Positions 48,006-62,025 are shown, counted from the stretch's first letter. The stretch: 64,000 bases of DNA from Cupriavidus pampae (GCF_914271485.1 NZ_CAJZAG010000001.1:248001-312000); one strand, 5' to 3'. The notes: generated from the letters alone by a model not told the origin. Made by a program: numbers and translations.

Positions 48006-50342
48006 ATGCGCGTGCTGTGTATCGGCGGTGGCCCGGCCGGCTTGTATTTCGGGCTGCTGATGAAGCTGCAGAATCCCGCCAACGACGTGGTGATCGTCGA
48101 GCGCAACCGGCCCTACGACACGTTCGGCTGGGGTGTCGTATTCTCCGATGCCACGCTCGAAAATCTCCGCCAGGCCGACCCGGTCAGCGCGCGCGAGATC
48201 GATGCCGCGTTCAATCACTGGGACGATATCGACATCCATATCGACGGCCGTACCATCCGTTCCGGCGGTCATGGCTTTATTGGCATCGGCCGCAAGAAGC
48301 TGCTCAATATCCTGCAGGCGCGCTGCGAAGCGCTCGGCGTGCGGCTCGTGTTCGAGACCGACGTCATCGACGACCAGGCGCTCGCACGTGAGTACGACGC
48401 CGACCTCGTCATTGCGTCCGACGGTATCAACAGCCGCGTCCGTACCCGCTATGCGGCATCGTTCGCGCCCGATATCGACACCCGCCAGTGCCGCTTCGTC
48501 TGGCTTGGTACACACAAGCGCTTCGACGCCTTTACGTTCGCGTTCGAACGCACCGAGCACGGCTGGTTCCAGGCGCATGCGTACCGTTTCGACGACGACA
48601 CCTCGACCTTTATCGTGGAGACACCCGAGTCCGTGTGGCAGGCGGCGGGGCTGGCCGACATGAGCCAGGAGGAGGGCGTCGCCTGGTGCGAGCGGCTGTT
48701 TGCACGCTATCTCGACGGTCACAAGCTGATCAGCAACGCCACGCACCTGCGCGGCTCCGCCAGCTGGATCCGCTTTCCGCGCGTGATCTGCAAGCGCTGG
48801 GTGCACTGGAACACGTTCGACCACGGCCGCCGCGTGCCGGTGGTGCTGATGGGCGACGCCGCGCACACCGCGCACTTCTCGATCGGGTCGGGTACCAAGC
48901 TCGCGCTCGAGGATGCGATCGATCTCGCGGAGGAGATCGGGCGTGATGGCGGCACCGTCGACACGCTGCCCGATGCCCTGAATCGCTACGAAGCCACCCG
49001 CAGCGTCGAAGTGCTCAAGATCCAGAACGCCGCGCGCAACTCGACCGAGTGGTTCGAGAACGTCGGCCGTTACACGGGCCTGGCGCCCGAGCAGTTCGCC
49101 TACTCGTTGCTGACGCGCTCGCAACGGATCTCGCACGAAAACCTGCGCGCGCGTGATGCCGCGTATGTCGGCGGTTATGAGCAATGGCTGGCGGAGCGTG
49201 CGGGCATCGCGCAATCCGTGCCGCCCATGTTCACCCCGTATCGCGTGCGCGGCCTCACGCTGAAAAACCGCGTGGTGGTCAGCCCGATGGCGATGTACTC
49301 GGCCGTCGATGGCGTGCCGGGCGACTTCCACCTGGTCCACCTCGGCGCGCGCGCGCTTGGCGGCGCCGCCATGGTGGTGGCGGAGATGACCTGCGTCTCG
49401 CCCGATGCACGCATCACGCCTGGATGTCCCGGGCTGTGGAACGACACGCAACGCGATGCATGGCGCCGCATCGTCGATTTCGTGCATGCGAACGGCGACG
49501 CGCGCATCGCGATCCAGCTGGGCCATGCGGGCCGCAAGGGTTCGACGCAGGTGGGCTGGCAGCAAATGGACCATCCGCTCGCGCATGACAACTGGCCGTT
49601 GGTGTCGGCCTCGGCGTTGCCCTACCTGCCCGGTGTTTCACAGACCCCGCGCGCGATGACGCGCGACGACATGACGCGCGTGCGCGACGATTTCGTGGCC
49701 AATGCGCGGCGCGCGGCCGAGGCGGGTTTCGACTGGCTCGAGCTGCATTGCGCGCACGGCTATCTGCTGTCGAGCTTTATCTCGCCGCTGACCAACCAGC
49801 GTGAGGATGCTTATGGCGGCCCGCTGGCCAATCGCCTGCGCTATCCGCTCGAAGTGTTCGGCGCCGTGCGCGCGGTGTGGCCCGAGGACCGACCGATGTC
49901 GGTGCGCATCTCCGCGCATGACTGGGTCGAGGGCGGCATTACCGCCGACGATGCGGTGGAGATCGCGCGCGCGTTCCACGCCGCGGGCGCGGACATGATC
50001 GATTGCTCGTCGGGGCAGGTCAGTGCGGAGCAGGCGCCGGTCTATGGCCGCATGTACCAGACGCCGTTTTCCGACCGCATTCGCAACGAGGCCGGCATCG
50101 CGACGATCGCCGTGGGCGCGATCTTCGAGGCCGATCATGTCAACGGCATCATCGCGGCCGGGCGCGCGGACCTGTGCGCGATCGCGCGGCCCCATCTGGC
50201 CGATCCCGCCTGGACGCTGCATGAAGCCGCGCGCGCGGGCTATCGCGATATCGCGTGGCCGCACCAGTACCTAGCGGGCAAGCAACAGCTCGAGGCCAAC
50301 CTCGCGCGCGCGGCGGCTGCCACGTCCGCGCCCGAGCATTGA
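48006..50342 (+). CDS. Fused flavin monooxygenase / old-yellow-enzyme (aryl-CoA monooxygenase-reductase)
   Basis: The 778-residue protein joins an N-terminal FAD monooxygenase ([10 protein letters not shown] at 6-15; '[24 protein letters not shown]') to a C-terminal NADH:flavin oxidoreductase domain from about residue 400 ('[20 protein letters not shown]', 'QLGHAGRKG'). This fusion is characteristic of 2-aminobenzoyl-CoA monooxygenase/reductase of Azoarcus and of salicylyl-CoA 5-hydroxylase-type proteins: it hydroxylates and then reduces the aromatic CoA ester. AGGAGG precedes the ATG. It is the first gene of a seven-gene operon with a CoA ligase and beta-oxidation genes, supporting an aryl-CoA substrate, most likely anthraniloyl-CoA. 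Confidence 0.88.
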   Translation: MRVLCIGGGPAGLYFGLLMKLQNPANDVVIVERNRPYDTFGWGVVFSDATLENLRQADPVSAREIDAAFNHWDDIDIHIDGRTIRSGGHGFIGIGRKKLLNILQARCEALGVRLVFETDVIDDQALAREYDADLVIASDGINSRVRTRYAASFAPDIDTRQCRFVWLGTHKRFDAFTFAFERTEHGWFQAHAYRFDDDTSTFIVETPESVWQAAGLADMSQEEGVAWCERLFARYLDGHKLISNATHLRGSASWIRFPRVICKRWVHWNTFDHGRRVPVVLMGDAAHTAHFSIGSGTKLALEDAIDLAEEIGRDGGTVDTLPDALNRYEATRSVEVLKIQNAARNSTEWFENVGRYTGLAPEQFAYSLLTRSQRISHENLRARDAAYVGGYEQWLAERAGIAQSVPPMFTPYRVRGLTLKNRVVVSPMAMYSAVDGVPGDFHLVHLGARALGGAAMVVAEMTCVSPDARITPGCPGLWNDTQRDAWRRIVDFVHANGDARIAIQLGHAGRKGSTQVGWQQMDHPLAHDNWPLVSASALPYLPGVSQTPRAMTRDDMTRVRDDFVANARRAAEAGFDWLELHCAHGYLLSSFISPLTNQREDAYGGPLANRLRYPLEVFGAVRAVWPEDRPMSVRISAHDWVEGGITADDAVEIARAFHAAGADMIDCSSGQVSAEQAPVYGRMYQTPFSDRIRNEAGIATIAVGAIFEADHVNGIIAAGRADLCAIARPHLADPAWTLHEAARAGYRDIAWPHQYLAGKQQLEANLARAAAATSAPEH

Positions 50343-50350
50343 GCGGCGAT

Positions 50351-51196
50351 ATGAACGCTACCGCGAAGACCGTCGCCGTGAATGACGCCACTTTCCCGTC
50401 GCCCACGTTGGCCAACCGCCACGCGCTCGTCACGGGCGGCAGCCGCGGTATCGGTGCCGCGATCGGGCGGCGCCTGCTTGCGGACGGCGCAGCCGTCACG
50501 CTGCTGGGCCGCGACGCCGCCAGCCTCGATGCCGCTGCCACGGCATTGCGCGCGGTGCCCGGCGCACCGATGTGGGGGCGCGTGTTTACCGTCGTGGCCG
50601 ATATCACCGACGCCGACAGCGTTGCCGAGGCCATGGCACGGGCCACGCAACAGGCAGGCCCGATTCACGTACTCATCAACAACGCCGGCCAGGCCACCAG
50701 CGCCCCGTTCGGCAAGACCGACCTGCAAGCCTGGCGGCGCATGCTCGACGTCAACCTGACTGGCACCTTCCTCTGCACGCAGGCCGCGTTGCCGGCCATG
50801 CTCGAAGCCGGCTGGGGCCGCGTGGTCAATGTCGCCAGCACGGCGGGGCTGGTCGGCTACGGCTACGTCAGCGCGTACTGCGCGGCCAAGCACGGCGTGA
50901 TCGGACTCACGCGCGCCCTCGCGCTCGAACTGGCCACCAAGGGCGTGACCGTCAACGCCGTCTGCCCCGGCTATACGGAGACCGACATCGTGCGCGACGC
51001 GGTGGCGAACATCGTCGGCAAGACCGGCCGCACCGAGGCGCAGGCCCGCGCGGAGCTGTCGTCCCGCAATCCGCAACGACGACTCGTGCAACCGGAAGAG
51101 GTGGCCGATGCCGTCGCATGGTTGTGTCAGCCCGCCGCCGCGGCGATCACGGGTCAGGCCATCCCAGTCGCGGGCGGCGAAGTCATGGCGGGATAA
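50351..51196 (+). CDS. Short-chain dehydrogenase/reductase
   Basis: The 281-residue SDR has the cofactor motif [12 protein letters not shown], catalytic Ser in 'VNVASTAG' and '[11 protein letters not shown]' with Tyr and Lys. In this operon it probably oxidises the hydroxyacyl-CoA intermediate formed by the hydratase. It starts eight bases after the upstream gene; a longer frame from 50255 overlaps that gene and is not used. Confidence 0.85.
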   Translation: MNATAKTVAVNDATFPSPTLANRHALVTGGSRGIGAAIGRRLLADGAAVTLLGRDAASLDAAATALRAVPGAPMWGRVFTVVADITDADSVAEAMARATQQAGPIHVLINNAGQATSAPFGKTDLQAWRRMLDVNLTGTFLCTQAALPAMLEAGWGRVVNVASTAGLVGYGYVSAYCAAKHGVIGLTRALALELATKGVTVNAVCPGYTETDIVRDAVANIVGKTGRTEAQARAELSSRNPQRRLVQPEEVADAVAWLCQPAAAAITGQAIPVAGGEVMAG

Positions 51197-51219
51197 AAGC
51201 AAAAGGAGCGAGACACGAC

Positions 51220-52074
51220 ATGAGCGATACCCCCTCACACCCGATGCACCACCACAAGCACGACCTCGCGGGCTACCAGGCCGAGCATTTCCTGTGGTCG
51301 GCCTCCGCCGACGGCAAGGTGGGCACGATCACGCTGAACCGGCCCGAGCGCAAGAACCCACTCACGTTTGACGCGTACGCCGAACTGCGCGACCTGTTTC
51401 GCGCGTTGACCTATGCACGCGATATCAAGACGGTGGTGATCACCGGCGCGGGCGGCAACTTCTGTTCGGGCGGCGACGTGCACGAAATCATCGGCCCGCT
51501 CACCCGCATGACGATGCCGGAGCTGCTCGACTTCACCCGCATGACCGGCGATCTGGTCAAGGCCATGCGTGCCTGTCCGCAGCCCATCATCGCCGCAGTG
51601 GATGGCGTATGCGCGGGCGCCGGCGCGATGATGGCGCTCGCGTCGGATCTGCGCCTCGGCACCGCGCAGGCAAGAACCGCCTTTCTGTTCGTACGCGTGG
51701 GCCTCGCCGGCGCCGATATGGGCGCGTGCTCGCTGCTGCCGCGCGTGATCGGGCAGGGCCGCGCGAGCGAGCTGCTCTATACGGGCCGCGCGCTGACCGC
51801 CGATGAAGGACTCGCATGGGGGTTCTTCAACGCGCTGCATACCCCCGACGCACTGCACGATGCCGCCCACACGCTGGCCGCGCAGATCGCGGCGGGCCCA
51901 ACCTTCGCGCACGGCGTCACCAAGAAGCTGCTGCATCAGGAGTGGAACATGGGACTCGACGAAGCGATCGAAGCAGAGGCCGAAGCCCAGGCGATCTGCA
52001 TGCAGACCCGCGACTTCCGTCGCGCGTACGACGCCTTCGTCGCGAAGCAGAAACCAGTATTCGAAGGCGACTGA
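51220..52074 (+). CDS. Enoyl-CoA hydratase/isomerase family protein
   Basis: The 284-residue crotonase-fold protein has '[19 protein letters not shown]', oxyanion-hole segments '[15 protein letters not shown]' and '[20 protein letters not shown]'. Its short His-rich start (HPMHHHKHD) is unusual. It likely hydrates the alicyclic enoyl-CoA of the aryl-CoA pathway. AAAAGGAG stands before the ATG. The similarly named Azoarcus gene occupies the same role. Confidence 0.87.
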   Translation: MSDTPSHPMHHHKHDLAGYQAEHFLWSASADGKVGTITLNRPERKNPLTFDAYAELRDLFRALTYARDIKTVVITGAGGNFCSGGDVHEIIGPLTRMTMPELLDFTRMTGDLVKAMRACPQPIIAAVDGVCAGAGAMMALASDLRLGTAQARTAFLFVRVGLAGADMGACSLLPRVIGQGRASELLYTGRALTADEGLAWGFFNALHTPDALHDAAHTLAAQIAAGPTFAHGVTKKLLHQEWNMGLDEAIEAEAEAQAICMQTRDFRRAYDAFVAKQKPVFEGD

Positions 52075-52099
52075 GCGCAAGCGAAAGGGGAGAGCACGC

Positions 52100-53311
52100 A
52101 TGGCCGACCGGACCTACCTCGAACTGCCGTTTCTCGACGACGCGCATCGCACGCTCGAGTGCGAGCTCGACGCATGGTGCACGCAGTCGCTGCACAGCAT
52201 CGATCACGCCGACACCGACCGCGCATGCCGGCAGCTGGTGCGCGCGCTCGGTCAGGACGGATGGCTGCGCTACTGCGTGCCGGCGTCATACGGCGGCGCA
52301 CTGCCGGCATTGGACTCGCGCGCGCTATGCGTCGTGCGCGAAACGCTGGCGCGGCACGACGGGCTGGCCGATTTCGCGTTCGCGATGCAGGGATTGGGCT
52401 CCGGCGCCATCACGCTCGCGGGCGACGACGCGCTGCGCGAACGCTATCTGCCGCGCGTGGCACGCGGCGAAGCGATTGCCGCCTTCGCGCTGTCGGAGCC
52501 CGAGGCAGGCTCTGACGTCGCGGCGATGCAATGCCGCGCCACACTCTCCGCCGACGGCAGCCACTATGTGCTCGACGGCACCAAGACGTGGATCTCGAAC
52601 GGCGGTATCGCGGACTTCTACTGCGTGTTCGCCCGCACAGGAGAAGCTGGGGGTGACCAACGCGGGTCGCGCGGCATCACGGCATTCGTGATCGATGCCG
52701 ACACGCCGGGCCTGTCGATCGCCGAACGCATCGACGTGATCGCTCCACATCCGCTCGCCACGCTGCGCTTCGACGGTTGCCGCGTGCCGGTCGCGCAACG
52801 GCTCGGCGAAGCGGGGCAGGGCTTCAAGGTCGCGATGATGACGCTCGATATTTTCCGCGCGTCGGTGGCGGCCGCCGCGCTCGGCTTCGGCCGCGCGGCA
52901 CTCGACGATGCGCTGGCGCGCGCCACGTCGCGCGACATGTTCGGCGGCAAGCTCGCCGACCTGCAATTGACGCAGGCGGCCATCGGCGATATGGCCACCG
53001 CCATCGACGCCGCCGCGCTGCTGACCTATCGCGCGGCATGGCTGCGCGACGTGCGGCAGGTACGCACCACGCGCGAGGCGGCCATGGCCAAGATGGTCGC
53101 CACGGAAAACGCACAGCAGGTGATCGACCGTGCGGTGCAGATCTTTGGCGGCCTCGGCGTCAAGGTGGGCACGCGCGTGGAACGGCTCTATCGCGAGATT
53201 CGCGCGCTACGCATCTATGAAGGCGCCACGGAAGTCCAGAAGCTGATCATCGCGCGCGAGACGCTGCAGGCGTTCGCCCATTCCGAAGCCCCGACCCGGA
53301 GGCCCGCATGA
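52100..53311 (+). CDS. Acyl-CoA dehydrogenase
   Basis: The 403-residue flavoprotein has the FAD/substrate motifs '[16 protein letters not shown]' and '[20 protein letters not shown]', and the C-terminal '[16 protein letters not shown]' with the likely catalytic-base glutamate. In this operon it would introduce a double bond into the ring-reduced CoA ester. AAAGGGGAGAG precedes the ATG. Its stop overlaps the next start. Confidence 0.89.
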   Translation: MADRTYLELPFLDDAHRTLECELDAWCTQSLHSIDHADTDRACRQLVRALGQDGWLRYCVPASYGGALPALDSRALCVVRETLARHDGLADFAFAMQGLGSGAITLAGDDALRERYLPRVARGEAIAAFALSEPEAGSDVAAMQCRATLSADGSHYVLDGTKTWISNGGIADFYCVFARTGEAGGDQRGSRGITAFVIDADTPGLSIAERIDVIAPHPLATLRFDGCRVPVAQRLGEAGQGFKVAMMTLDIFRASVAAAALGFGRAALDDALARATSRDMFGGKLADLQLTQAAIGDMATAIDAAALLTYRAAWLRDVRQVRTTREAAMAKMVATENAQQVIDRAVQIFGGLGVKVGTRVERLYREIRALRIYEGATEVQKLIIARETLQAFAHSEAPTRRPA

Positions 53312-54996
53312 CTACAACTGCCACCACTGCGGCCACCACCGCGGCCACCACTGCGGCCACCACCGCGCATGTCGATACGTTCGCGCGCGACCGCCTGCCG
53401 CCACGCGATGCGTGGCCGGCCTTTGCATTCAACGCGGACACCGACTATCCCGCGCGCCTCAACTGCGTTGCGGCGCTGCTCGACCGCCATGTGGACGAAG
53501 GGCGCGGCGACCGCATCGCCGTGCGCCACGCGCAGGGCGCGGTCACGTACGCCGAGCTCGCGGCGCTCGTCGATCGCATCGCGCATGGGCTCGTGGGCGA
53601 GATGGGGCTCGTGCCCGGCAATCGCGTGCTGCTGCGCGGACCGAACAATCTGATGATGGCCGCAAGCTGGCTTGCGGTAGTCAAGGCCGGGATGATCGCC
53701 GTGCCGACCATGCCGCTGCTGCGCGCGAAGGAACTGAAGCAGATCATCGACAAGGCACAGGTCTCGGCCGCGCTGTGCGATGCGCGACTGCGCGACGAAC
53801 TCGATGCGACGCTGCACGTGGGCGGCGATTACCATTGCCCGTCGCTGACCACCGTGCGCTACTTCAACGGCGAGGGCGATGACGCACTGGAGACGGTGAT
53901 CTCGCGTCAGCAGGACAAGGGGCCGTTCCGCGCCTGCGACACGGCCGCCGACGATATCTGCCTGATCGCCTTCACCAGCGGCACCACGGGCCAGCCCAAA
54001 GGCACGATGCACTTTCAGCGCGATGTGCTGGCGATGTGCGACACCTTCCCGCGCCACGTGTTGCACCCCACGCCCGACGACGTGTTCTGCGGCACGCCGC
54101 CGCTGGCGTTCACGTTTGGCCTCGGCGGCCTGCTGTGCTTTCCCTTGCGGATCGGCGCCAGCACCGTGCTCGCGGAGCGGCTCACGCCCGAGACGCTGCT
54201 CGCGCTGATTCAGACGCACCGCACCACCATCGTCTTCACCGCGCCGACGTTCTATCGCCAGATGGCCGTGCTCGCGCTGCAGTTCGATCTGAGCAGCTTG
54301 CGCAAGAGCGTCTCCGCCGGCGAGGCGCTGCCCGATGCCACGCGCACCGCCTGGCGTGCGGCCACTGGCATCGAGATGACTGATGGCATCGGCGGCACGG
54401 AGATGATGCATATCTTTATCTCGAGCGCGGATGCCGAGGTGCGCCCCGGTGCAATCGGGCGTGTGGTGCCGGGTTATGAAGCCCGCATCGTTGACGACGA
54501 CATGCAGCCCGTGCCGCCCGGTACGCCGGGCCGCCTCGCGGTGCGCGGGCCGACGGGCTGCCGCTACCTCGACGACGCACGTCAGCACGCGTATGTGCGC
54601 GATGGCTGGAATCTGCCTGGCGACACCTTCGTCGCCGATGCCGACGGTTACTACTTCTATCAGGCGCGCTCGGACGACATGATCATCTCGGCCGGCTACA
54701 ACATCGCGGGACCGGAAGTGGAGGGCACGCTGATGCAGCATCCGCTGGTCGCCGAGTGCGGCGTGGTGGGTGGCCCCGACGCCGAGCGCGGTCAGGTGGT
54801 GACCGCGTACGTGGTGTTGCGCGAGGGCGTGCCCGCCAGCGACGAGACGCGCGCGGCGCTGCAGGAGCACGTGAAGCGCCAGATCGCGCCGTACAAGTAT
54901 CCGCGCCGTATCGAATTCGTCGCCGCGCTGCCGCGCACCGAAACCGGCAAGCTGCAGCGCTTCCGCCTGCGTCAGATGGCCGAGGGGCGCGCATGA
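53308..54996 (+). CDS. Benzoate-type CoA ligase (probably 2-aminobenzoate-CoA ligase)
   Basis: The 562-residue adenylate-forming ligase has '[17 protein letters not shown]', '[13 protein letters not shown]', '[19 protein letters not shown]' and the catalytic lysine in '[10 protein letters not shown]'. It belongs to the benzoate-CoA ligase group and would activate the aromatic acid that feeds the operon. The N terminus carries a Thr/Ala repeat (residues about 7-20) encoded by a 12-base tandem repeat. The ATG overlaps the dehydrogenase stop (ATGA). Substrate is inferred from operon context. Confidence 0.87.
   Translation: MTTTATTAATTAATTAATTAHVDTFARDRLPPRDAWPAFAFNADTDYPARLNCVAALLDRHVDEGRGDRIAVRHAQGAVTYAELAALVDRIAHGLVGEMGLVPGNRVLLRGPNNLMMAASWLAVVKAGMIAVPTMPLLRAKELKQIIDKAQVSAALCDARLRDELDATLHVGGDYHCPSLTTVRYFNGEGDDALETVISRQQDKGPFRACDTAADDICLIAFTSGTTGQPKGTMHFQRDVLAMCDTFPRHVLHPTPDDVFCGTPPLAFTFGLGGLLCFPLRIGASTVLAERLTPETLLALIQTHRTTIVFTAPTFYRQMAVLALQFDLSSLRKSVSAGEALPDATRTAWRAATGIEMTDGIGGTEMMHIFISSADAEVRPGAIGRVVPGYEARIVDDDMQPVPPGTPGRLAVRGPTGCRYLDDARQHAYVRDGWNLPGDTFVADADGYYFYQARSDDMIISAGYNIAGPEVEGTLMQHPLVAECGVVGGPDAERGQVVTAYVVLREGVPASDETRAALQEHVKRQIAPYKYPRRIEFVAALPRTETGKLQRFRLRQMAEGRA
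53326..53366 (+). repeat. 12-base tandem repeat at the ligase 5' end
   Basis: ACTGCGGCCACC (53326), ACCGCGGCCACC (53338) and ACTGCGGCCACC (53350) follow one another, with a partial fourth unit. They encode a repeating Thr-Ala-Ala-Thr. In-frame repeat changes would alter only the disordered N terminus. Confidence 0.85.
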
Positions 54997-55424
54997 ACGA
55001 TGTGTTTCGCAACACGGTGCAGGTGCGCTTCGGGCATTGCGACCCCGCTGGCATCGTGTTCTACCCGCGCTACTTCGAGATGCTCAACGAGCTGGTCGAG
55101 GACTGGTTCGCGCAGGCGCTCGACTGGCCGTTCGATGTCATGCATGCGATCGACCGTGCGGGCGTGCCGACGGCTGCCCTCGACTGCCGCTTCCACGCGC
55201 CGAGTCGTCTCGGCGACCGGCTCACGCGCGATCTGCGCGTCGCGCATCTCGGAGAGTCGAGCTGCGTGCTCGACATCCGCTTTGCCGGCCCCGATGGCGA
55301 TACGCGCCTGACCGCGACGCCGCGGCTGGTGTGTGTGAGCCTTGAAGACCTTGCGCCGCGGCCACTGCCCGCCGGCGTGCGTGCGGCGATGCGCGCATTT
55401 CAAACCACGGAGACCCACGCATGA
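54993..55424 (+). CDS. 4-hydroxybenzoyl-CoA thioesterase family protein
   Basis: The 143-residue hot-dog thioesterase has the active-site segment '[20 protein letters not shown]' with Asp17, matching the catalytic Asp of Pseudomonas 4-hydroxybenzoyl-CoA thioesterase. It may release CoA from dead-end or product esters of the pathway. The ATG overlaps the ligase stop (ATGA) and its own end overlaps the Rid gene, so translation is coupled. Confidence 0.88.
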   Translation: MNDVFRNTVQVRFGHCDPAGIVFYPRYFEMLNELVEDWFAQALDWPFDVMHAIDRAGVPTAALDCRFHAPSRLGDRLTRDLRVAHLGESSCVLDIRFAGPDGDTRLTATPRLVCVSLEDLAPRPLPAGVRAAMRAFQTTETHA

Positions 55425-55837
55425 AGACGCTGCAACCGCCCGGCTGGGCCCCCCCGCGTGGCTATGCCAACGGCATCATGGCCGACCTGCAGGTCGGCAG
55501 CCGCTTGTTGTTCGTCGGCGGCCAGATCGGCTGGAATGCCAGCAACGTGTTCGAGACCGATGACTTCGCGGGGCAGGTCGCGCAGGCGCTGCGCAACGTC
55601 GTGGCCGTGCTGGCCGCCGGCGGTGCCGGGCCCGAGCATATTGCGCGCATGACCTGGTATGTGACGGACCGGGGCGAGTACGTGGACGCGTACCCGGCCA
55701 TCGGGGCTCACTACCGCGAGATCATCGGGCGCCATTACCCGGCCATGACCGCCGTGGAGGTGTCGGCGCTGGTCGAGCCCCGCGCGAAGGTCGAGATCGA
55801 AGTGACCGCTATCGTGCCGCCGCCGGCCGTGCCATGA
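55421..55837 (+). CDS. RidA/YjgF-family protein, non-canonical
   Basis: The 138-residue protein has the Rid fold ('[12 protein letters not shown]', '[15 protein letters not shown]', '[10 protein letters not shown]'). The arginine that RidA uses for imine hydrolysis (in the E. coli context PTRS) is a methionine here (PAMT, residues 107-110), so it belongs with Rid subfamilies that lack that residue and may not deaminate imines by the known mechanism. It ends the aryl-CoA operon, where an enamine intermediate would be expected if the substrate is anthranilate. The start overlaps the thioesterase stop. Confidence 0.82.
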   Translation: MKTLQPPGWAPPRGYANGIMADLQVGSRLLFVGGQIGWNASNVFETDDFAGQVAQALRNVVAVLAAGGAGPEHIARMTWYVTDRGEYVDAYPAIGAHYREIIGRHYPAMTAVEVSALVEPRAKVEIEVTAIVPPPAVP

Positions 55838-55859
55838 GCGTCGCCAAGTCCTTGAAAAC

Positions 55860-55888
55860 TTGAGAAATTGGGCGGCGCGAGATATAAT
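55860..55888 (+). promoter_or_regulatory. Sigma-70 promoter for carA
   Basis: TTGAGA (55860-55865) and TATAAT (55883-55888) are 17 bases apart, a near-consensus promoter directed at carA. It implies a leader of about 230 bases before the carA start. Confidence 0.8.
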
Positions 55889-56127
55889 TCGAAAGTTTCG
55901 CTTTCAGAACCCTTCACCCTAGCGCCTACCGCCAACTACCGGAAACCAACCTTCCGCCGCTCCTTCGGCTCGTCTCTGACCTTTGCGATGTTTTTCCCGA
56001 TCGCGCGTGGTTTGCACTCACTGCGAACATCCGTGCTTTTGTGATGAAAAAGTCGCTCTGGACGACGATCACGAGCAGGACGCGTTGCGCAGGTCGGGCA
56101 CGGGGTGAATCCAGCAGGAGCCTACCC
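55889..56127 (+). other. Long carA leader
   Basis: This stretch of about 239 bases between the promoter and the carA start is likely transcribed. It is pyrimidine-rich at first (AACCCTTCACCCTAGCGCC) and contains an in-frame ATG at 56044 that could extend CarA by 28 residues, but those residues have no family similarity. I see no clear terminator/antiterminator pair. A role in pyrimidine or arginine control is possible but unsupported. Confidence 0.4.
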
Positions 56128-57264
56128 GTGTTACCGTCTTTTCCGTCCGCCATCCTCGCGCTTGCAGACGGCACGGTCTTTCGTGGCTATTCCATTGGCG
56201 CTTCCGGCCATACCATCGGCGAAGTGGTGTTCAACACCGCCATCACCGGTTATCAGGAAATCCTCACCGATCCCAGCTATTCCCGGCAGATCGTCACGCT
56301 GACGTATCCGCATATCGGCAATTACGGCGTGAACGTTGAGGATGTTGAAGCCACGAAAGTCCATGCCGCCGGCCTGATCATCAAGGATCTGCCGATCCTG
56401 GCCTCGAACTTCCGCAAGCAGCACACGCTCGGTCATTACCTCAAGCAGGAGAAGGTCGTTGCCATCGCCGGCATCGACACGCGCAAGCTCACGCGTATCC
56501 TGCGCGAGAAGGGCGCCCAGAACGGCTGCATCCTGGCCGGCGAGGACAATGTCCAGAAGGCCATCGATCTTGCTCGCTCGTTCCCCGGCCTGGCCGGCAT
56601 GGATCTGGCCAAGGTCGTGTCCGTGCGCGAGCCGTACGTGTGGACGCAGTCCGAGTGGTCGCTCGAGTCGGGCTACAGCACGCAGGACAAGCCGCAGTTC
56701 CACGTGGTCGCCTATGACTACGGCGTCAAGTTCAACATCCTGCGGATGTTGGCTGCGCGTGGCTGCAAGGTCACCGTGCTGCCGGCTCAGGCCACCGCCG
56801 CCGACGCGCTTGCGCTGAATCCGGACGGCATCTTCCTGTCGAACGGCCCCGGCGATCCGGAACCGTGCGACTACGCGATTGCCGCAACGCGCGAATTCAT
56901 CGCACGCGGCATTCCGACGTTCGGCATCTGCCTGGGCCACCAGATCATGGCCCTCGCGGTGGGCGCCAAGACGCTGAAGATGAAGTTTGGCCATCACGGC
57001 GCGAACCATCCGGTCAAGGACCTCGACGACGGTCGCGTCGTGATTACCTCGCAGAACCACGGCTTTGCGGTGGATGCGGACACGCTGCCGTCCAACGTGC
57101 GCGTCACGCATACGTCGCTGTTCGACGGTTCGCTGCAGGGTTTCGCGCTGACCGACAAGCCCGCGTTCTGCTTCCAGGGTCACCCGGAAGCATCGCCGGG
57201 TCCGCACGACGTGGCTTACCTGTTCGACCGCTTCATCAAGTTGATGCAGGACGCGAAGCAGTAA
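56128..57264 (+). CDS. carA: Carbamoyl-phosphate synthase small (glutaminase) subunit
   Basis: The 378-residue subunit hydrolyses glutamine and passes ammonia to CarB for carbamoyl phosphate, used in arginine and pyrimidine synthesis. It has the class I amidotransferase nucleophile in '[13 protein letters not shown]', '[11 protein letters not shown]' and the His-Glu pair in '[13 protein letters not shown]'. The GTG start at 56128 has AGGAG eight bases upstream and fits the family length (about 380). A LysE-family gene follows, then carB. Confidence 0.95.
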   Translation: MLPSFPSAILALADGTVFRGYSIGASGHTIGEVVFNTAITGYQEILTDPSYSRQIVTLTYPHIGNYGVNVEDVEATKVHAAGLIIKDLPILASNFRKQHTLGHYLKQEKVVAIAGIDTRKLTRILREKGAQNGCILAGEDNVQKAIDLARSFPGLAGMDLAKVVSVREPYVWTQSEWSLESGYSTQDKPQFHVVAYDYGVKFNILRMLAARGCKVTVLPAQATAADALALNPDGIFLSNGPGDPEPCDYAIAATREFIARGIPTFGICLGHQIMALAVGAKTLKMKFGHHGANHPVKDLDDGRVVITSQNHGFAVDADTLPSNVRVTHTSLFDGSLQGFALTDKPAFCFQGHPEASPGPHDVAYLFDRFIKLMQDAKQ

Positions 57265-57289
57265 GCCCGGAGAAAGTGAGACAGACGCG

Positions 57290-57991
57290 ATGAACGCCTT
57301 CATGCACGCCAATCTCGGCATTACCGATTTCTGGACCTTCCTGCTCGGTACGATTTTTATCGTGCTGCTGCCGGGGCCGAATTCGATGTATGTGCTGTCG
57401 GTCGCGGCCCAGCGCGGTATCCGTGTGGCCTACCGTGGCGCGTGTGGCGTGTTCCTCGGCGACGCGATCCTGATGGTGCTGTCGGCCGCGGGCGTGGCCT
57501 CGCTGCTGCAGGCCAGCCCGGGGCTGTTCCACGTCGTCAAGTACGTCGGCGCGGGCTACCTCGCATGGATCGGCCTGCAGATGCTGCGCGGCGCGGTGCG
57601 CGCATGGCAGCGACGCGCGGAGCCGGTAGACGCGGGTGCGGCGGGTATGGCGGCGCAGGCGGCGATGGAAGGCGGCGTGTTGTCGTCGCCGAATCCGTTC
57701 CGCAAGGCGCTCGTCATCAGTCTGTTGAATCCGAAGGCGATCCTGTTCTTCATCTCGTTCTTCATCCAGTTCGTCGATCCGCATTTCGGCTACCCCGCGC
57801 TGTCGTTCGTCGCGCTGGGGCTGGTGTGCCAGGTCTGCAGCTTCGCGTACCTGACCACGATCATCCTCGTGGGTGCGCGGCTTGCGGACGCGTTCCGCCG
57901 ACGTCGCCGCCTTTCGGCCGGCATGACGAGCGGCGTGGGCGCGATGTTCCTTGGCTTCAGCGCCAAGCTGGCCACGGCCACCCTGAACTGA
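57290..57991 (+). CDS. LysE-family amino-acid exporter
   Basis: The 233-residue inner-membrane protein has about six helices and typical LysE/RhtB features: 'IVLLPGPNSMYVLSVAAQRG' near the N terminus, 'YVGAGYLAWIGLQML', and 'NPKAILFFISFFIQFV'. It resembles leucine exporter LeuE. It stands between carA and carB, 25 and 72 bases from each, and is likely cotranscribed; the substrate is not determined. Confidence 0.87.
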   Translation: MNAFMHANLGITDFWTFLLGTIFIVLLPGPNSMYVLSVAAQRGIRVAYRGACGVFLGDAILMVLSAAGVASLLQASPGLFHVVKYVGAGYLAWIGLQMLRGAVRAWQRRAEPVDAGAAGMAAQAAMEGGVLSSPNPFRKALVISLLNPKAILFFISFFIQFVDPHFGYPALSFVALGLVCQVCSFAYLTTIILVGARLADAFRRRRRLSAGMTSGVGAMFLGFSAKLATATLN

Positions 57992-58063
57992 CGAGCGGCC
58001 ATATCCTGATATCCGGCGCGGTGCGCGACAGTTTCGCGAACCGGCCAACAAAGAGAGCGTGCA

Positions 58064-61312
<3,249 letters not shown>

Positions 61313-61320
61313 GCGCCATT

Positions 61321-61372
61321 CCCGCCGGTTACCCAACGCAACCCACCGTTTCACCGGGTTGATACCGGCGGG
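61321..61372 (+). terminator. Hairpin after carB
   Basis: CCCGCCGGT (61321-61329) pairs with ACCGGCGGG (61364-61372), with an inner AACCC/GGGTT pair. It is stable and sits eight bases after the carB stop, but CTTATTGG rather than a T run follows. It is a probable transcript end, and it overlaps the -35 element of the greA promoter. Confidence 0.5.
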
Positions 61373-61388
61373 CTTATTGGCCTACACT
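61359..61388 (+). promoter_or_regulatory. Candidate greA promoter
   Basis: TTGATA (61359-61364) and TACACT (61383-61388) are 18 bases apart. The site lies within the right part of the post-carB hairpin and about 145 bases upstream of greA. Confidence 0.5.
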
Positions 61389-61535
61389 ACGTCGAATTCG
61401 CCGTTCGGTGAGTGTTGCATTTGCGCATCACCGAATCTCATCTGAAAGCCGCGGTCGAGCGGAAGTGCCTTTCGCCAGTCATTGCAAAGGTACGGTTCCG
61501 GCTCCGCTGCGGCTCATTTTTTTGTTGAACGAGAC

Positions 61536-62012
61536 ATGAGCACCATTCCGATTACCAAGCGTGGCGCGGAACTTTTGAAGGTAGAGCTGCAGCGCCTCAA
61601 GGCCGTCGAACGTCCCGCGGTGATCAACGCCATCTCCGAAGCGCGTGCGCAGGGCGATCTGTCCGAGAACGCCGAGTACGATGCCGCCAAGGAAAAGCAG
61701 GCGTTCATCGAAGGCCGCATTCTGGAAGTGGAAGCCAAGCTGGGCGCCGCGCAGATCATCGACCCGACCCAGCTGGATACCGATGGCCGCATCGTCTTCG
61801 GCGCGACCGTCGACCTCGAGGACCTCGAGTCCGGCAAGAACGTGAGCTACCAGATCGTCGGCGACGACGAAGCCGATATCGATTCGGGCAAGATCTCGGT
61901 GAGCTCTCCCATCGCGCGCGCGCTCATCGGCAAGTTCGAGGGTGACGTGGCGACCGTGCTGGCCCCGGGTGGCGAGCGCGAATACGAAGTCGTTACCGTC
62001 CGCTACGTCTGA
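61536..62012 (+). CDS. greA: Transcript cleavage factor GreA
   Basis: The 158-residue factor rescues arrested RNA polymerase by stimulating transcript cleavage. Its N-terminal coiled coil has the acidic tip 'ARAQGDLSENAEYDAAKEKQ' (the DxxE-type Asp and Glu), and the C-terminal FKBP-like domain ends 'YEVVTVRYV'. The start at 61536 matches the family start (MSTIPITKRG). A DUF4149 gene follows after 13 bases. Confidence 0.95.
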   Translation: MSTIPITKRGAELLKVELQRLKAVERPAVINAISEARAQGDLSENAEYDAAKEKQAFIEGRILEVEAKLGAAQIIDPTQLDTDGRIVFGATVDLEDLESGKNVSYQIVGDDEADIDSGKISVSSPIARALIGKFEGDVATVLAPGGEREYEVVTVRYV

Positions 62013-62025
62013 CGGGCGGCCGGCT

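Noticed and set aside
48006..50342. Two separate genes joined by a sequencing error
   Set aside because: The monooxygenase/old-yellow-enzyme fusion is the normal architecture of this enzyme family and the frame is continuous.
56041..56127. N-terminal extension of CarA from an upstream GTG/ATG
   Set aside because: The extra residues are basic and unrelated to CarA; the GTG at 56128 has a good ribosome site and gives the normal length.
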